From Streptomyces sp. MJM8645 (GTDB taxonomy: Bacteria; Actinomycetota; Actinomycetes; Streptomycetales; Streptomycetaceae): DNA of 64,000 nucleotides. Positions 23,204-32,917 of this stretch are shown here, piece by piece; position 1 is the first letter of the stretch; each line of letters opens with the position of its first letter. Where the stretch lies: positions 4,413,001-4,477,000 of the forward strand of contig NZ_LJJF01000001.1 of the NCBI RefSeq assembly GCF_001625365.1. Reading direction: 5' to 3'. Below the pieces are notes generated by a model that did no database searches, was not told the origin of the DNA, and saw only the letters and a list, made by a program, of their open reading frames with translations. The position numbers were made by a program, and so were the translations under genes.

Positions 23204-25248
23204 TGTTCAACGTGCCCCAGGCGCTCAAGCGCCTCGTCATCGGCCGGGCCATGCGCAGCGAGGAGCTCGGCGAGACGCTGCTGCCCAAGCGGCTGGCGCT
23301 GCCGATCTTCGCCTCCGACCCGCTCTCCTCGGTCGCCTACGCGACCCAGGAGATCCTGCTGGTGCTCACCGTCGGTGGCGCCGCCTTCCTCTACCTGACC
23401 CCGTGGGTCGCGGCCGGTGTGGTCGCGCTGATGGCGGTCGTGGTGATGTCCTACCGCCAGGTGGTGCACGCCTACCCGAGCGGCGGCGGCTCGTACGAGG
23501 TGGTGTCCCGCAACCTCGGCGCCAACTCCGGTCTGGTGGTGGCCGCCTCGCTGCTGGTCGACTACGTGATGACGGTCGCGGTGTCGGTGGCCTCCGGGGT
23601 GGACAACATCATCTCGGCGGTGCCGTCGTTGGCCGGTCACCGGGTCTGGCTGGCGCTGGGTTTCGTGCTGCTGCTGATGGCGGTGAACCTGCGCGGCGTC
23701 CGGGAGTCCGGCAAGGCCTTCGCCGCGCCGACGTACCTGTTCATCGGCGGCATCCTGCTGATGGTGGTCACCGGGCTGGTCCGGGTCGCGCTCGGCGACG
23801 CGCCGGTGGCGTCCAGCGCCTCGTACGGGATCCTCCCGGAGGAGGGCAAGGACACGGTGGCCGGCCTCGGCCTGCTGATGCTGGGCCTGCGGGCGTTCGC
23901 CTCCGGCTGTACGGCGCTGACCGGGGTGGAGGCGATCTCCAACGGCGTCCCGGCGTTCCGGGCGCCGAAGGCGAGGAACGCCGCGCGCACCATGGCCGTG
24001 ATGGGCACCACGGCCGTGGTGATGTTCGCCGGCATCACCGCCCTCGCGCTGATCGCCAAGGTGCACATCACCGAGGGCGGCGCCTGCCGGCTGACCGGCT
24101 TCCCCGGCGACTGCGCGAGTACGCCCCAGCAGACCGTGATCGCCCAGCTCGCGGCGGCGATCTTCGGCGGCGACCACAGCGTGCTGTTCTACGCGATCCA
24201 GGCGGTCACCGCGCTGGTGCTGATCCTGGCCGCCAACACCGCCTTCAACGGCTTCCCGCTGCTGGCGTCGATCCTGGCCGAGCACCGCTACCTGCCCCGG
24301 CAGATGCACACCCGCGGGGACCGGCTGGCCTTCTCCAACGGCATCATCGCGCTCGCGGTGGTGGCCGGCGGGCTGCTCTGGCTGTACGACGCGAACGTCA
24401 CCAGCCTGATCCACCTGTACATCCTGGGCGTCTTCACCTCCTTCACGCTGTCCCAGATCGGCATGGTCCGGCACTGGAACCGGGCGCTGGCCACCGAGAC
24501 CGACCCGGTGGTGCGCCGCTCGGCGCTGCGCTCCCGGGTGATCAACGCCTTCGGCGCGGTCGTCACCGCGCTGGTGCTGGTGATCGTGCTGCTCACCAAG
24601 TTCACCCAGGGCGCCTGGCTGGCCGTGGTCGCCGCGCTGGTGCTGTGGCTGATGATGCGCGGCATCCGCCGGCACTACGACGGCGTCGCCGCCGAGCTGG
24701 CGGTGGACGACCCGGAGGCCGAGTCGGCGCGGCCCGCCCGGGTGCACGGGATCGTGCTGGTGTCCAAGCTGCACAAGCCGACGCTGCGGGCGCTCGGCTA
24801 CGCGGAGGCGTTCCGGCCGGACTCGCTGGAGGCGCTGACGGTGGCGGTGGAGCCGGAGGCCACCGGGGAGTTGGAGCGGCAGTGGACGGAGGCCGGCGTC
24901 CGGGTGCCGCTGAAGGTACTGGACTCGCCGTACCGGGAGATCACCAAGCCGGTGCTGGCGTACGTGCGGGAGTACCGCCGGGACAGCCCCCGGGAGGCGG
25001 TCGCCGTGTTCATCCCGGAGTACGTGGTCGGCCGCTGGTGGGAGCACCTGCTGCACAACCAGTCGGCGCTGTGGCTGAAGAGCCGGCTGCTGTTCACGGC
25101 GGGCGTGATGGTGATCAGCGTGCCGTGGCAGCTGACCTCCTCCGGGCGCGCGGGCGGCCCGTCGCGCCGGGCGCCCGGCGCGGTGCGCCGGGGCGAGCCG
25201 GCCCCGGGGAGCGGGTACGAGCGGCTCCCGGCGCCGGAGAAGGTCTGA
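23203..25248 (+). CDS. KimA-type APC potassium transporter 2
   Basis: 681 residues. The first 35 form an amphipathic cytoplasmic segment (RAMRSEELGETLLPKRLALP), then come twelve helices and a soluble C-terminal domain (about 490-640). Asp39 and Tyr46 in SDPLSSVAYA, Asp120-Tyr121 in LVDYVMTVAVSV and the Thr in ALTGVEAISNGVP match KimA's potassium-binding residues, and this copy is closer to KimA than its neighbour is (for example SGGGSYEVV). An Arg/Pro-rich tail of about 35 residues ends the protein. Start GTG 23203 is supported by the -10 box and by homologues starting at this point. It lies between the first KimA and kdp. Confidence 0.86.
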   Translation: MFNVPQALKRLVIGRAMRSEELGETLLPKRLALPIFASDPLSSVAYATQEILLVLTVGGAAFLYLTPWVAAGVVALMAVVVMSYRQVVHAYPSGGGSYEVVSRNLGANSGLVVAASLLVDYVMTVAVSVASGVDNIISAVPSLAGHRVWLALGFVLLLMAVNLRGVRESGKAFAAPTYLFIGGILLMVVTGLVRVALGDAPVASSASYGILPEEGKDTVAGLGLLMLGLRAFASGCTALTGVEAISNGVPAFRAPKARNAARTMAVMGTTAVVMFAGITALALIAKVHITEGGACRLTGFPGDCASTPQQTVIAQLAAAIFGGDHSVLFYAIQAVTALVLILAANTAFNGFPLLASILAEHRYLPRQMHTRGDRLAFSNGIIALAVVAGGLLWLYDANVTSLIHLYILGVFTSFTLSQIGMVRHWNRALATETDPVVRRSALRSRVINAFGAVVTALVLVIVLLTKFTQGAWLAVVAALVLWLMMRGIRRHYDGVAAELAVDDPEAESARPARVHGIVLVSKLHKPTLRALGYAEAFRPDSLEALTVAVEPEATGELERQWTEAGVRVPLKVLDSPYREITKPVLAYVREYRRDSPREAVAVFIPEYVVGRWWEHLLHNQSALWLKSRLLFTAGVMVISVPWQLTSSGRAGGPSRRAPGAVRRGEPAPGSGYERLPAPEKV

Positions 25249-25340
25249 CCGGAGCAGTAGCCGCCCCCCCCGGGCCCCCGCCGGCCGGCCCGCACGAAGC
25301 CCGCAGGAGTCCGCACCCCTACCCGCACCCCCATCCGTAC

Positions 25341-25366
25341 GGAAGCCCCGGAATCCCGGGGCTTCC
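25341..25366 (+). terminator. Hairpin after KimA-like gene 2
   Basis: Perfect 11-bp arms GGAAGCCCCGG/CCGGGGCTTCC around AATC, 93 bp after the stop; no T run. Confidence 0.6.
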
Positions 25367-25427
25367 GGCGTTCCGGCGCCGGGCCGATCACGGCCTGATG
25401 ACGACGGTCACGGCCCGGTGAAGCGGG

Positions 25428-25476
25428 CGTCAAGGTCGCGTCAACGTCCCGCAGTCACCCGTATGGAGGGCGTCAG
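25428..25476 (+). promoter_or_regulatory. CGTCAA box C (candidate KdpE site) before the kdp operon
   Basis: CGTCAA at 25428 and 25439 (11-bp period), then CGTCAG at 25471, 32 bp further. Same spacing as box D. The kdp -10 box is not clear; the first gene starts 115 bp downstream. Confidence 0.6.
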
Positions 25477-25591
25477 GGAGCCATAACGCGCCTCTGACGG
25501 CTGCTTTGCTGCATCTGCCGGTCGTCCGCCGGCGCCGCGCGAAGCCCCCGGCCCGCCCGCGGCAGTCTCCCGAACCGCTCTGGTGGAGCCC

Positions 25592-25675
25592 ATGTCCGAT
25601 CTCATCTACGTCGGTGTCACGGTCGCCGTGTTCGCCGTCATCGCCCTGATCGCGCGGGGGGTGGAGAAGCTGTGA
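25592..25675 (+). CDS. 27-residue membrane micropeptide, first gene of the kdp operon
   Basis: ATG 25592 begins MSDLIYVGVTVAVFAVIALI and the frame ends at TGA 25673-25675. One transmembrane helix covers residues 4-21 and a basic end follows (ARGVEKL). GGTGGAG stands 6 nt before the start. Its stop overlaps the kdpF start (GTGA), so the two are translated together. It is not KdpF, which follows in another frame, though both are single-helix peptides. I recall comparable small reading frames before kdpF/kdpA in other actinobacteria, without a known role; an additional small subunit stabilising KdpFABC is a reasonable guess. Confidence 0.72.
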   Translation: MSDLIYVGVTVAVFAVIALIARGVEKL

Positions 25676-25761
25676 GCGCGGAGAACATCGCAGGTCTGAT
25701 CGTGGCCGTCGCGCTCGTCGGCTATCTCGTCGTGGCGCTGATCTTCCCGGAGAAGTTCTGA
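25672..25761 (+). CDS. kdpF: Potassium-transporting ATPase subunit KdpF
   Basis: 29 residues, starting GTG 25672: one membrane helix (IAGLIVAVALVGYLVVALIF) and the typical end PEKF, as in KdpF of E. coli (also 29 residues). It stabilises the KdpABC complex. Overlaps the preceding micropeptide by 4 bp and ends 1 bp before kdpA. Confidence 0.93.
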   Translation: MSAENIAGLIVAVALVGYLVVALIFPEKF

Positions 25762-25762
25762 C

Positions 25763-27424
25763 ATGGGATCCACTCTCGCGGGCTGGCTGCAGGCCCTGGC
25801 CCTGGTCGGGGCACTGGCCCTGTGCTACCGCCCCCTTGGCGACTACATCGCCAAGCTCCTCACCACCACCAAGCACCTCAGAGTCGAGCGCGGCATCTAC
25901 AAGGTGATCGGCGTCGACGGCGACGCCGATCAGCGCTGGCCGGTGTACCTCCGCTCGGTGCTGGCCTTCTCGGCCGTCTCCGTCCTCTTCCTCTACGGCC
26001 TGATCCGCCTCCAGGGCTACCTGCTGCTGAACCTGGGTGTTCCGCAGATGGAGGGCCACCAGGCCTGGAACACCGCGATCTCGTTCGTCGCGAACACCAA
26101 CTGGCAGTCCTACGCCGGTGAGTCCGCGATGGGCCACCTGGCGCAGATGGCGGGCCTGGCGGTGCAGAACTTCGTCTCCGCGGCCGTCGGCATCGCCGTC
26201 GTCGGCGCGCTGATCCGGGGCTTCACCCGCAACCGGACCGACCGGGTCGGCAACTTCTGGGTGGACCTCACCCGGATCAACCTGCGCCTGCTGCTGCCGA
26301 TCTCGATCGTCTTCGCCCTGGTCCTGGCCGCCTCCGGCGTGATCCAGAACTTCCACGGCTTCCACGAGGTGGCCACGCTCGGCGGCGAGGTGCAGAAGAT
26401 CCCGGGCGGCCCGGTGGCCTCCCAGGAGGTCATCAAGCTGCTCGGCACCAACGGCGGCGGCTTCTTCAACGCCAACTCCGCGCACCCGTTCGAGAACCCG
26501 ACCGGCTTCTCCAACCTGGTCGAGATCTTCCTGATCCTGCTGATCCCGTTCGCGCTGCCGCGGGCCTTCGGCCGGATGGTGGGGGACAACCGCCAGGGCT
26601 ACGCGATCCTCGCCGTGATGGGCCTGTTCTGGGTCGCCTCGACCGCCCTGCTCACCTTCGCCGAGTCGCAGCACCAGGGCACCGCCCTGCAGGCCGCGGG
26701 CGCCGCGATGGAGGGCAAGGAGCAGCGTTTCGGCATCGCCGCCTCCGGCCTGTTCGCCGCCTCGACCACGCTGACCTCGACCGGCGCGGTGAACTCCTTC
26801 CATGACTCGTACACGCCGTTCGGCGGCGGGTTGACGGTCTTCAACATGATGCTGGGCGAGATCGCGCCCGGCGGTGTGGGATCGGGCCTGTACGGCATGC
26901 TCGTGCTGGCGATCGTCGCGGTGTTCGTCGCCGGCCTGATGGTCGGCCGCACCCCCGAGTACCTGGGCAAGAAGCTCGGCGGCCGGGAGATGAAGTTCGC
27001 CTCGCTGTACATCCTCACCACGCCGACCCTGGTGCTGGTCGGCACGGGCCTGGCGATGGCCCTGCCGGGGGAGCGGGCCGGGATGCTCAACTCGGGCGCC
27101 CACGGCTTCTCCGAGGTGCTGTACGCCTTCACCTCGGCCGCCAACAACAACGGCTCGGCCTTCGGCGGCATCACCGTCAACACCGACTGGTACGACACGG
27201 CGCTCGGCCTGGCGATGATCTTCGGCCGCCTCCTGCCGATCGTCTTCGTCCTGGCGCTGTCCGGTTCGCTCGCCCAGCAGCAGCCGGTCCCGGCCACCCC
27301 GGGCACCCTGCCCACCCACAAGCCGCTGTTCGTGGGCCTGCTGTCAGGCGTCATCCTGATCGTCGTCGGCCTCACCTACTTCCCGGCCCTGGCTCTCGGG
27401 CCGATCGCGGAAGGTCTCTCCTGA
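25763..27424 (+). CDS. kdpA: Potassium-transporting ATPase subunit KdpA
   Basis: 553 residues, the potassium-selective channel-like subunit of the high-affinity KdpFABC pump. About ten helices; the four pore-loop selectivity regions are visible: NTNWQSYAGESAM, TNGGGFFNANSAHPFENP, TLTSTGAVNSF and TSAANNNGSAFGGI. The stop overlaps kdpB's start (TGATG at 27422-27426). The protein is complete and of normal length. Confidence 0.97.
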   Translation: MGSTLAGWLQALALVGALALCYRPLGDYIAKLLTTTKHLRVERGIYKVIGVDGDADQRWPVYLRSVLAFSAVSVLFLYGLIRLQGYLLLNLGVPQMEGHQAWNTAISFVANTNWQSYAGESAMGHLAQMAGLAVQNFVSAAVGIAVVGALIRGFTRNRTDRVGNFWVDLTRINLRLLLPISIVFALVLAASGVIQNFHGFHEVATLGGEVQKIPGGPVASQEVIKLLGTNGGGFFNANSAHPFENPTGFSNLVEIFLILLIPFALPRAFGRMVGDNRQGYAILAVMGLFWVASTALLTFAESQHQGTALQAAGAAMEGKEQRFGIAASGLFAASTTLTSTGAVNSFHDSYTPFGGGLTVFNMMLGEIAPGGVGSGLYGMLVLAIVAVFVAGLMVGRTPEYLGKKLGGREMKFASLYILTTPTLVLVGTGLAMALPGERAGMLNSGAHGFSEVLYAFTSAANNNGSAFGGITVNTDWYDTALGLAMIFGRLLPIVFVLALSGSLAQQQPVPATPGTLPTHKPLFVGLLSGVILIVVGLTYFPALALGPIAEGLS

Positions 27425-29538
27425 TGTCCACCCCTACGCTCAACCCCGCACCGGCCGACAAGGCCGAGCCCGCCGCGCAGCACAGAGTGGCCAGCGGCCT
27501 GCTCGACCCGAAGCTGATCGTCGCGTCCCTGCCGGACGCGGTGAAGAAGCTCGACCCCCGGGTGATGGTCAAGAACCCGGTCATGTTCGTGGTCGAGGTC
27601 GGCTCGGTGGTCACCACCGTCTCCGCGATCGCCAGCCCGTCCGTGTTCGCCTGGTCCATCACCGTCTGGCTCTGGCTCACCACGATCTTCGCCAACCTGG
27701 CCGAGGCCGTCGCCGAGGGCCGCGGCAAGGCCCAGGCCGACACCCTGCGCAAGACCAAGACCGAGAGCGTCGCCCGCCGGCTCACCGACTGGCCCGCCAC
27801 GCAGGCCGAGGAGGAGGTGCCGGGCACCGCGCTGCGGCTCGGCGACCACGTGGTGGTCGAGGCCGGGCAGATCATCCCCGGCGACGGCGACGTCGTCGAG
27901 GGCGTCGCGAGCGTCGACGAGTCGGCGATCACCGGCGAGTCCGCGCCGGTCATCCGCGAGTCCGGCGGTGACCGCTCGGCGGTGACCGGCGGCACCAAGG
28001 TGCTGTCCGACCGGATCGTGGTGAAGATCGCCTCGGAGCCCGGCAAGTCGTTCATCGACCGGATGATCGCCCTGGTCGAGGGCGCCGCCCGGCAGAAGAC
28101 GCCGAACGAGATCGCGCTGAACATCCTGCTCGCCTCGCTGACCATCGTCTTCCTGGTCGCCGTGGTGACCCTGCAGCCGATGGCCACCTACGCGGGCGCC
28201 CCGCAGTCGATGATCGTCCTGGTCGCCCTGATCGTGGCGCTCATCCCGACCACCATCGGCGCGCTGCTCTCCGCGATCGGCATCGCCGGCATGGACCGGC
28301 TGGTGCAGCGCAACGTGCTGGCGATGTCCGGCCGGGCCGTCGAGGCGGCCGGCGACGTCAACACCCTGCTGCTGGACAAGACCGGCACCATCACCCTGGG
28401 CAACCGCCAGGCCGCCGAGTTCCTGCCCGCCCCGGGCGTGTCCACCGAGGAACTGGCCAGCGCCGCTCAGCTGTCCTCCCTCGCGGACGAGACCCCGGAG
28501 GGCCGCTCGATCGTGGTCCTCGCCAAGACCGAGTACGGCCTGCGGGCCCGCGCCCAGGGCGAGCTGACGCACGCCACCTGGGTCCCGTTCACCGCCCAGA
28601 CCCGGATGTCCGGCGTCGACCTGGACGAGGCCGAGGCGGTCCACCAGGTCCGCAAGGGCGCGGCCGGCGCGGTCACCAACTGGGTGACCGAGAACGGCGG
28701 TTCGGTCGGCAACGAGGTCTCCGCCCTGGTCGACGGGATCTCCGCGGCCGGCGGCACCCCGCTGGTGGTGGCGACCAAGGTCGGCGCCAAGCCGGCCCGC
28801 GTCCTCGGGGTCATCCACCTCAAGGACGTGGTCAAGGAGGGCATGCGGGAGCGCTTCGACGAGCTCCGCCGGATGGGCATCAAGACCATCATGATCACGG
28901 GCGACAACCCGCTGACCGCCAAGGCGATCGCGGAGGAGGCGGGCGTGGACGACTTCCTCGCCGAGGCCACCCCCGAGGACAAGATGGCGCTGATCAAGAA
29001 GGAGCAGGAGGGCGGCAAGCTGGTCGCGATGACCGGCGACGGCACCAACGACGCCCCCGCGCTCGCCCAGGCCGACGTCGGCGTGGCCATGAACACCGGG
29101 ACCATGGCGGCCAAGGAGGCCGGCAACATGGTCGACCTGGACTCCAACCCGACCAAGCTGATCGAGATCGTCGAGATCGGCAAGCAGCTGCTGATCACCC
29201 GTGGCGCGCTGACCACCTTCTCGATCGCCAACGACGTGGCCAAGTACTTCGCGATCATCCCCGCGATGTTCGCCGGGGTCTACCCGGGCCTGAGCCACCT
29301 CAACATCATGGGCCTGCACAGCCCGCAGTCCGCGATCACCTCGGCGATCATCTTCAACGCCCTGGTCATCATCGGCCTGATCCCGCTCGCCCTGCGCGGC
29401 GTGCGCTACCGCCCGTCCGACGCCAGCTCCCTGCTGCGCCGCAACATCGGGGTCTACGGCTTCGGCGGTCTGGTGGTGCCGTTCGTCGGCATCAAGCTGA
29501 TCGACCTGATCGTCCAGTTCATCCCCGGCCTGAGCTGA
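27424..29538 (+). CDS. kdpB: Potassium-transporting ATPase subunit KdpB
   Basis: 704 residues, the P-type ATPase subunit. The actuator TGES is at 170-173, the phosphorylation site DKTGT at 318-322 (Asp318), the hinge GDGTNDAPALAQADVG near 538, and the ion-path helix has IPTTIGALLSAIG in place of the PEGL of other P-type pumps, as expected for KdpB. It hydrolyses ATP to drive K+ taken up by KdpA. Start overlaps kdpA by 1 bp. Confidence 0.97.
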   Translation: MSTPTLNPAPADKAEPAAQHRVASGLLDPKLIVASLPDAVKKLDPRVMVKNPVMFVVEVGSVVTTVSAIASPSVFAWSITVWLWLTTIFANLAEAVAEGRGKAQADTLRKTKTESVARRLTDWPATQAEEEVPGTALRLGDHVVVEAGQIIPGDGDVVEGVASVDESAITGESAPVIRESGGDRSAVTGGTKVLSDRIVVKIASEPGKSFIDRMIALVEGAARQKTPNEIALNILLASLTIVFLVAVVTLQPMATYAGAPQSMIVLVALIVALIPTTIGALLSAIGIAGMDRLVQRNVLAMSGRAVEAAGDVNTLLLDKTGTITLGNRQAAEFLPAPGVSTEELASAAQLSSLADETPEGRSIVVLAKTEYGLRARAQGELTHATWVPFTAQTRMSGVDLDEAEAVHQVRKGAAGAVTNWVTENGGSVGNEVSALVDGISAAGGTPLVVATKVGAKPARVLGVIHLKDVVKEGMRERFDELRRMGIKTIMITGDNPLTAKAIAEEAGVDDFLAEATPEDKMALIKKEQEGGKLVAMTGDGTNDAPALAQADVGVAMNTGTMAAKEAGNMVDLDSNPTKLIEIVEIGKQLLITRGALTTFSIANDVAKYFAIIPAMFAGVYPGLSHLNIMGLHSPQSAITSAIIFNALVIIGLIPLALRGVRYRPSDASSLLRRNIGVYGFGGLVVPFVGIKLIDLIVQFIPGLS

Positions 29539-29552
29539 GAGAGGAGAATCCG

Positions 29553-30188
29553 ATGTCCAAGCCCCTGCCGACGACCGTCCGCACCCACTTCACCGCACTG
29601 CGGGCGCTGCTGGTGCTCACCGCGATCCTCGGGATCGCCTACCCGCTGCTGGTCACCGGGATCAGCCAGGTCGCCTTCACCGAGAAGGCCAACGGCTCGC
29701 TCGTGAAGTCCGACGGCAAGGAGGTCGGTTCCAGCCTGATCGGCCAGAACTTCAACCTCCCGAAGAAGAACCCCGACGACCCGAAGGAGGAGGCGCAGCC
29801 GGACCCGAAGTGGTTCCAGCCCCGCCCCTCCGCGGCCGGGACCGGCTACGACTCGTCCTCGTCCGGCGCCTCCAACCTCGGCCCGAACAGTGACGACCTG
29901 CTGAAGGCCGTCAACGACCGCCGCGCCGCCGCCGCCGAGTTCGACGGCGTCGCCCCGGAGAGCGTCCCGGCCGACGCGCTGACCGCCTCCGGCTCCGGCC
30001 TCGACCCGTACATCTCGGTCGCCTACGCCGAGGAGCAGGTGAACCGGGTCGCCAAGACCCGGAACCTGTCGGCGGAGGCGGTGCGCAAGCTGGTCGAGAA
30101 GTACACCGAAGGCCGCTCGCTCGGCTTCCTCGGACAGGAGGGCGTCAACGTCCTCCTGCTGAACCGGGCCCTCGCGGAACAGAAGTGA
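29553..30188 (+). CDS. kdpC: Potassium-transporting ATPase subunit KdpC
   Basis: 211 residues: one N-terminal helix (about 15-35, LRALLVLTAILGIAYPLLVT) and an outside soluble domain with VGSSLIGQNF, WFQPRPSA and the C-terminal LNRALAEQK. KdpC assists potassium and nucleotide binding in the complex. GAGAGGAG precedes ATG 29553 by 7 nt, 14 bp after kdpB. The last codons and stop lie in a tandem repeat. Confidence 0.96.
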   Translation: MSKPLPTTVRTHFTALRALLVLTAILGIAYPLLVTGISQVAFTEKANGSLVKSDGKEVGSSLIGQNFNLPKKNPDDPKEEAQPDPKWFQPRPSAAGTGYDSSSSGASNLGPNSDDLLKAVNDRRAAAAEFDGVAPESVPADALTASGSGLDPYISVAYAEEQVNRVAKTRNLSAEAVRKLVEKYTEGRSLGFLGQEGVNVLLLNRALAEQK

Positions 30189-30227
30189 CCGGCCGAACAG
30201 AGATGGCCAGCGGAACAGAAGTGACAG
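30174..30227 (+). repeat. Tandem array 3 x 18 bp containing the kdpC stop codon
   Basis: Units 30174-30191, 30192-30209 and 30210-30227; units 1 and 3 differ at one base, unit 2 is more diverged and has lost its TGA. The kdpC stop (30186-30188) is in unit 1 and repeated in unit 3. Confidence 0.85.
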
Positions 30228-30364
30228 GTCAACGGCTGGATCCGTGAAACAGGCCGACCCGGGCCGGGGCACCACCCCCGCGCCCGGGTCGGCCGCCGTA
30301 CGTCCCGACCCCGGCCCGAGGACGCCCTGGCGGCAGCCCTCGCAGGAACGAAAGAGCAGTGCCC

Positions 30365-32917
30365 ATGGCCCGCGACCTCACCCCCGGCACCGGCATCCGC
30401 AAGGGCCGGCTGAGGGTGTACCTCGGTTCCGCCCCGGGGGTCGGCAAGACCTACCGGATGCTGGACGAGGCCCGGCGCAGACAGGAGCGCGGGGCCGACG
30501 TCGCGGTCGGGTACATCGAGTGCCACGGCCGCCGCCACACCGAGGGCATGCTGGACGGCCTGGAGGTCCTGCCGCGTGTCCAACGCTCCTACCGCGACGC
30601 CGAGTTCGACGAGATGGACCTCGACGCGGTGCTCACCCGCCGCCCGTCCGTCGTGCTGGTCGACGAACTGGCGCACACCAACATCCCCGGCGGCCGCCAC
30701 GCCAAGCGCTGGCAGGACGTCGAGGAACTGCTGGCCGCCGGGATCGACGTCATCACCACCGTCAACATCCAGCACCTGGAATCGCTGAACGACGTCGTCC
30801 AGAAGATCACCGGCATCCCGCAGCGCGAGACCGTCCCGGACGAGGTGGTCCGCCGGGCCGACCAGATCGAACTCGTCGACATGGCCCCGCAGGCGCTGCG
30901 CCGCCGGATGGCCCACGGCAACGTCTACAGGGCGGAGAAGGTGGACGCCGCGCTCTCCAACTACTTCCGGGTCGGCAACCTCACCGCCCTGCGCGAACTC
31001 GCCCTGCTCTGGGTGGCCGGGCGGGTCGACGAGGGCCTGCGCGACTACCGGGCCAGCCACAACATCGACCGGGTCTGGGAGACCCGCGAACGCGTCGTGG
31101 TCGCCCTCACCGGCGGCCCCGAGGGCGAGACCCTGATCCGCCGCGCCGCCCGGATCGCCGACCGCACCGCCGGCGGCGACCTGCTGGCCGTCCACGTCAC
31201 CCGCAGCGACGGCCTGGCCGGCGCCTCCTCCGGCGCGCTCGCCCAGCAGCGCCAGCTGGTCGAGACCCTCGGCGGCAGCTACCACGTGGTGGTCGGCGAC
31301 GACATCCCCACCGCGCTGCTCACCTTCGCCCGCGCCCACGACGCCACCCAGCTGGTGCTCGGCACCAGCCGCCGCGGCCGGATCAACCGCTTCCTCACCG
31401 GCCCCGGTATCGGCGAGACCACCGTGGACGACTCCGAGGACATCGACGTCCACATGGTCACCCACGAGTTCACCGGCCGCGGCCGGCTGCCCTCGCTCGG
31501 CCGCCGCCACTCCAAGCGCCGCACCATCGCCGGCTACGCCGCCGGCCTCGTGGTGCCCTGGCTGCTGACCGCGATCCTGTCCCAGGCGCACGAGAGCATC
31601 AACCTGACCACCGATGCGCTGATCTTCCAGCTCGGCGTGGTCATCGTCGCCCTGCTCGGCGGCGCCATCTCCGCCCTGCTGGCCTCGGTCAGTGCCTCGC
31701 TGCTGCTCAACTACTACTTCATCCCGCCGATACACGCCCTGACCATCGGCGAGACCAACAACATCGTCGCCCTGGTCGTCTTCGCCTCCGTCGCGCTCGC
31801 CGTCGCCACCATCGTCGACCACGCCAGCCGGCTCACCAGTCGCGCCGCCCGTGCCACCGCCGAGGCCGAGACCCTCTCCACCCTGGCCGGCAGCGTGCTG
31901 CGCGGCGCCGACGCCCTGTCCGCCCTGATGGAGAAGTCCCGGACGGCCTTCGGCATGCAGGCCGTCGCCCTGCTCTCCCGGGTCGACGACGAGGTGCTCG
32001 CCCACTCCGAGGCCGAGCACCAGGACGACGCCGACGGGCAGAGCGAGACCACCGAGGTGCCGGTCGGCGCGGATGCCGTCCTGGTCCTCACCGGCCGCCG
32101 GCTGCCGGCCGCCGACCAGCGCGTCCTCACCGCCTTCGCCGCGCACGTCGCCGTCGCGCTGGAACGCGACCGGCTCGCCATGGTCGCCGCCGAGGTCGAG
32201 CCGATCAAGGCCGCCGACCGGATGCGCACCGCCCTGCTCGCCGCCGTCAGCCACGACCTGCGCACCCCGCTCGCCGCCGCGCTCGCCTCGGTCGGCTCGC
32301 TGCGCAGCCCCGACGTCGAGTTCTCGCCCGAAGACCAGGCCGAACTGCTCGCCACCGCCGACGAGTCGCTGGTCAAACTCACCCGCCTGGTCGACAACCT
32401 GCTCGACATGAGCCGCCTCCAGGCCGGCGCGCTCACCCTGCACCTCGCCGAGACCCACCTCGACGAGATCCTGCCCCGGGCGCTCGACAGCCTCCCCGAC
32501 CCGTACGCCCCGATCCAGCCGCTCGACCTGGACACCGCGCCGCCGGTGCTCGCCGACCCGCCGCTGCTGGAGCGGGTGCTCGCCAACGTGATCACCAACG
32601 CGCTGCGCTACAACGCGCCCGGCGCGCCCGTCCTGGTCACCGCCAGCCACCACGCCGACCAGGTCGAGATCCGGGTGATCGACCGCGGCCCCGGCATCGC
32701 CCCCGAGGAGCGGGACCGGGTCTTCCTGCCCTTCCAGCGCCTCGGCGACACCGACAACACCACCGGTGTCGGTCTCGGCCTCGCGCTCTCCCGCGGCCTG
32801 GCCGAGGCCATGGGCGGCAGCCTGGAGGTCGAGGACACCCCCGGGGGCGGCACCACCATGCTGCTCACCCTGCCCGCCGCCACTCGGGAGGAGCCCGTAC
32901 ATGAGTGGACGAACTGA
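30365..32917 (+). CDS. kdpD: Osmosensitive K+ channel sensor histidine kinase KdpD
   Basis: 850 residues. N-terminal KdpD domain with Walker A GSAPGVGKT (21-29) and LVDELAHTNIPG, the Usp domain (about 235-370), four membrane helices (about 395-490, ending near LLNYYFIPP), a GAF-like domain (about 510-610), the phospho-acceptor His630 in SHDLRTPLAAAL, and the HATPase with NALRYN and GVGLGLALSRGL. KdpD phosphorylates KdpE when K+ is scarce. ATG 30365 is preferred to GTG 30359, 6 bp upstream. It is 177 bp after kdpC and may have its own promoter. Confidence 0.96.
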   Translation: MARDLTPGTGIRKGRLRVYLGSAPGVGKTYRMLDEARRRQERGADVAVGYIECHGRRHTEGMLDGLEVLPRVQRSYRDAEFDEMDLDAVLTRRPSVVLVDELAHTNIPGGRHAKRWQDVEELLAAGIDVITTVNIQHLESLNDVVQKITGIPQRETVPDEVVRRADQIELVDMAPQALRRRMAHGNVYRAEKVDAALSNYFRVGNLTALRELALLWVAGRVDEGLRDYRASHNIDRVWETRERVVVALTGGPEGETLIRRAARIADRTAGGDLLAVHVTRSDGLAGASSGALAQQRQLVETLGGSYHVVVGDDIPTALLTFARAHDATQLVLGTSRRGRINRFLTGPGIGETTVDDSEDIDVHMVTHEFTGRGRLPSLGRRHSKRRTIAGYAAGLVVPWLLTAILSQAHESINLTTDALIFQLGVVIVALLGGAISALLASVSASLLLNYYFIPPIHALTIGETNNIVALVVFASVALAVATIVDHASRLTSRAARATAEAETLSTLAGSVLRGADALSALMEKSRTAFGMQAVALLSRVDDEVLAHSEAEHQDDADGQSETTEVPVGADAVLVLTGRRLPAADQRVLTAFAAHVAVALERDRLAMVAAEVEPIKAADRMRTALLAAVSHDLRTPLAAALASVGSLRSPDVEFSPEDQAELLATADESLVKLTRLVDNLLDMSRLQAGALTLHLAETHLDEILPRALDSLPDPYAPIQPLDLDTAPPVLADPPLLERVLANVITNALRYNAPGAPVLVTASHHADQVEIRVIDRGPGIAPEERDRVFLPFQRLGDTDNTTGVGLGLALSRGLAEAMGGSLEVEDTPGGGTTMLLTLPAATREEPVHEWTN

